From positions 1 to 7,759 of the forward strand of contig SKOX01000215.1 in the NCBI GenBank assembly GCA_007119835.1: a stretch of 7,759 nucleotides of DNA, in the 5' to 3' direction. Shown here piece after piece: positions 7,152-7,759 of the stretch. Under the pieces are notes generated by a model. It had not been told where the DNA came from. It searched no databases and saw nothing but the letters and a program-made list of their open reading frames with translations. Each line of letters starts with the position of its first letter. The stretch's first letter is position 1. This stretch comes from Paracoccaceae bacterium. Its GTDB lineage: Bacteria; Pseudomonadota; Alphaproteobacteria; Rhodobacterales; Rhodobacteraceae. Position numbers and translations under genes: made by a program.

Positions 7152-7616
7152 GTGGCGCTGGTGTGCGGCGCTTCGCTTCTCGCCGCGAGGGGCGGGCAGG
7201 CTGCACGGCGGTTCGGCATCCTGGGCCTGGTGGCCGCCGGCGTGGCGGCCGGGGCCGGGGACGCCGCCGGCGAGGAATTCGAGCCGGCGCTGGAGGCGGC
7301 GCTCGACGCGCTCGAGGACTGCCTTGCCGACGCCATCGACCTCGACGAGATCGAAGCCCGGCTGGTTGCGATCGAAGAGCGGCACGAGGCGGCCTTCGAG
7401 CGCATCGACGATCTCTGCGACGCAGGCGAGCGTGACGCGGCCGAACGGGTGTGGCAAGCGATCCGGCCCGACGACTGGCTTTCGCACGAGGAGGCCGAGC
7501 ATTTCGCCCGCTGCCTGCCGGTGGTCGAGGCGCAGTTGCTTGTCGACTTCCCGCACGAGGTGGCGCGGCGGGCGACGGACGCGAGCGTGCATGTCTGCGA
7601 CGGTGTCATGATGTAA
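7152..7616 (+). CDS. Hypothetical protein, about 151-154 aa, downstream of bolA
   Basis: I do not recognise this protein. The frame is coding-like: codons end almost always in G or C, and composition is that of a real acidic protein. After a Gly/Ala-rich, mildly hydrophobic stretch at about residues 20-38, residues 41-90 are an acidic, probably helical segment with repeated E/D-A-L patterns. A mixed C-terminal part has two tryptophans (in VWQAIRPDDWL) and cysteines in DCL, DLC, ARC and HVC. The Gly/Ala stretch is too weak to call a membrane anchor or signal peptide. GTG at 7152 is the first start after the bolA stop, 2 nt away. GTG at 7161 has a better ribosome binding site (GAAGG, 8 nt upstream) and would shorten the protein by three residues. 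The tight spacing suggests cotranscription with bolA. It is convergent with the partial gene at the right edge. Confidence 0.68.
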   Translation: MALVCGASLLAARGGQAARRFGILGLVAAGVAAGAGDAAGEEFEPALEAALDALEDCLADAIDLDEIEARLVAIEERHEAAFERIDDLCDAGERDAAERVWQAIRPDDWLSHEEAEHFARCLPVVEAQLLVDFPHEVARRATDASVHVCDGVMM

Positions 7617-7654
7617 CGCGCCTGCCGCCCGGCTCCGCGTCCGGCGCGGGTCGG

Positions 7655-7759
7655 CTACTTCCTGTCCCCTGGCCCGCCGCGGGGCACGGGGCGCAGCAGC
7701 GGGGTTGTGCCGAAGCTGCTGTCGCCGCCGCGCGGGCGCGGCTCCGGGCGCGGCTCGTC
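7655..7759 (-). CDS. C-terminal end of an unidentified - strand gene (starts beyond the window)
   Basis: Read from the right edge on the minus strand, one frame is open for 34 codons and ends in TAG at 7657-7655. The visible peptide is a Pro/Arg-rich tail (DEPRPEPRPR) followed by GGDSSFGTTPLL and a basic end in PGDRK. That looks like a disordered C-terminus, and codon use fits the genome, but 34 residues are too few to name a family. It would be convergent with the unknown gene ending at 7616. The 38-nt gap between them (7617-7654) holds only a weak 5-bp hairpin (CCGCG 7635-7639 with CGCGG 7645-7649). The stretch could also be non-coding. Confidence 0.35.
   Translation of the reverse strand, partial: DEPRPEPRPRGGDSSFGTTPLLRPVPRGGPGDRK

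Noticed and set aside
6828..7592. Minus-strand open frames opposite bolA and the unknown gene (254, 219 and 123 codons)
   Set aside because: They overlap a clear BolA protein, are Arg/Ser/Pro-rich, and lack family motifs or plausible starts.
7163..7611. Alternative + strand frames (90 and 95 codons) within the unknown gene
   Set aside because: Their translations are Arg/Gly- or Ser/Thr-rich shadows, whereas the 7152-7616 frame has normal composition and GC-ending codons.

Overview
The window is a piece of a very GC-rich genome (about 70% G+C by eye, with third codon positions almost always G or C). It most likely comes from an alphaproteobacterium of the Hyphomicrobiales type. The main evidence is the cluster bolA / J-domain protein / cobS / cobT, which as I recall is typical of that class, together with the aerobic-type cobaltochelatase genes and the protein sequences. 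I cannot fix the genus. No mobile element, CRISPR array, rRNA, tRNA or phage gene is visible.

Layout, left to right. (1) The 3' end of recN (DNA repair ATPase) runs on + and meets a DUF427 gene on - tail to tail; both stop codons lie in one CTAG. (2) On -, an M24B Xaa-Pro aminopeptidase (pepP type) lies upstream of the DUF427 gene. A perfect 10-bp GC-rich hairpin separates them, and the DUF427 gene has a consensus Shine-Dalgarno. (3) Also on -, and read before pepP, is a cobalamin block: a J-domain protein, a 215-nt gap with two clean hairpins, cobS, then cobT. The cobT gene begins at a TTG three bases after the cobS stop and in the same frame. (4) A short A+T-rich divergent promoter region separates this block from bolA on +. 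(5) bolA is followed after 2 nt by a 151-154-residue protein of unknown function. (6) The last ~105 bases appear to hold the C-terminus of a - strand gene whose start lies beyond the window.

How the genes relate. CobS (AAA+ ATPase) and CobT (acidic linker plus VWA/MIDAS domain) are two of the three subunits of the ATP-dependent cobaltochelatase, which inserts Co2+ into hydrogenobyrinic acid a,c-diamide in aerobic B12 synthesis. The large CobN subunit is not in the window. The J-domain protein carries HPD and a Cys/His set that could bind a metal, so it is a plausible co-chaperone for this or another client. BolA points to glutaredoxin/Fe-S handling. RecN, PepP and DUF427 look like unrelated housekeeping neighbours.

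This is mostly an ordinary core-genome region, and I see no convincing new defence or mobile system. The points most worth checking are the single-stop cobS-cobT junction, the structured leader before cobS, the J-domain protein's possible zinc site, and the unknown gene after bolA.
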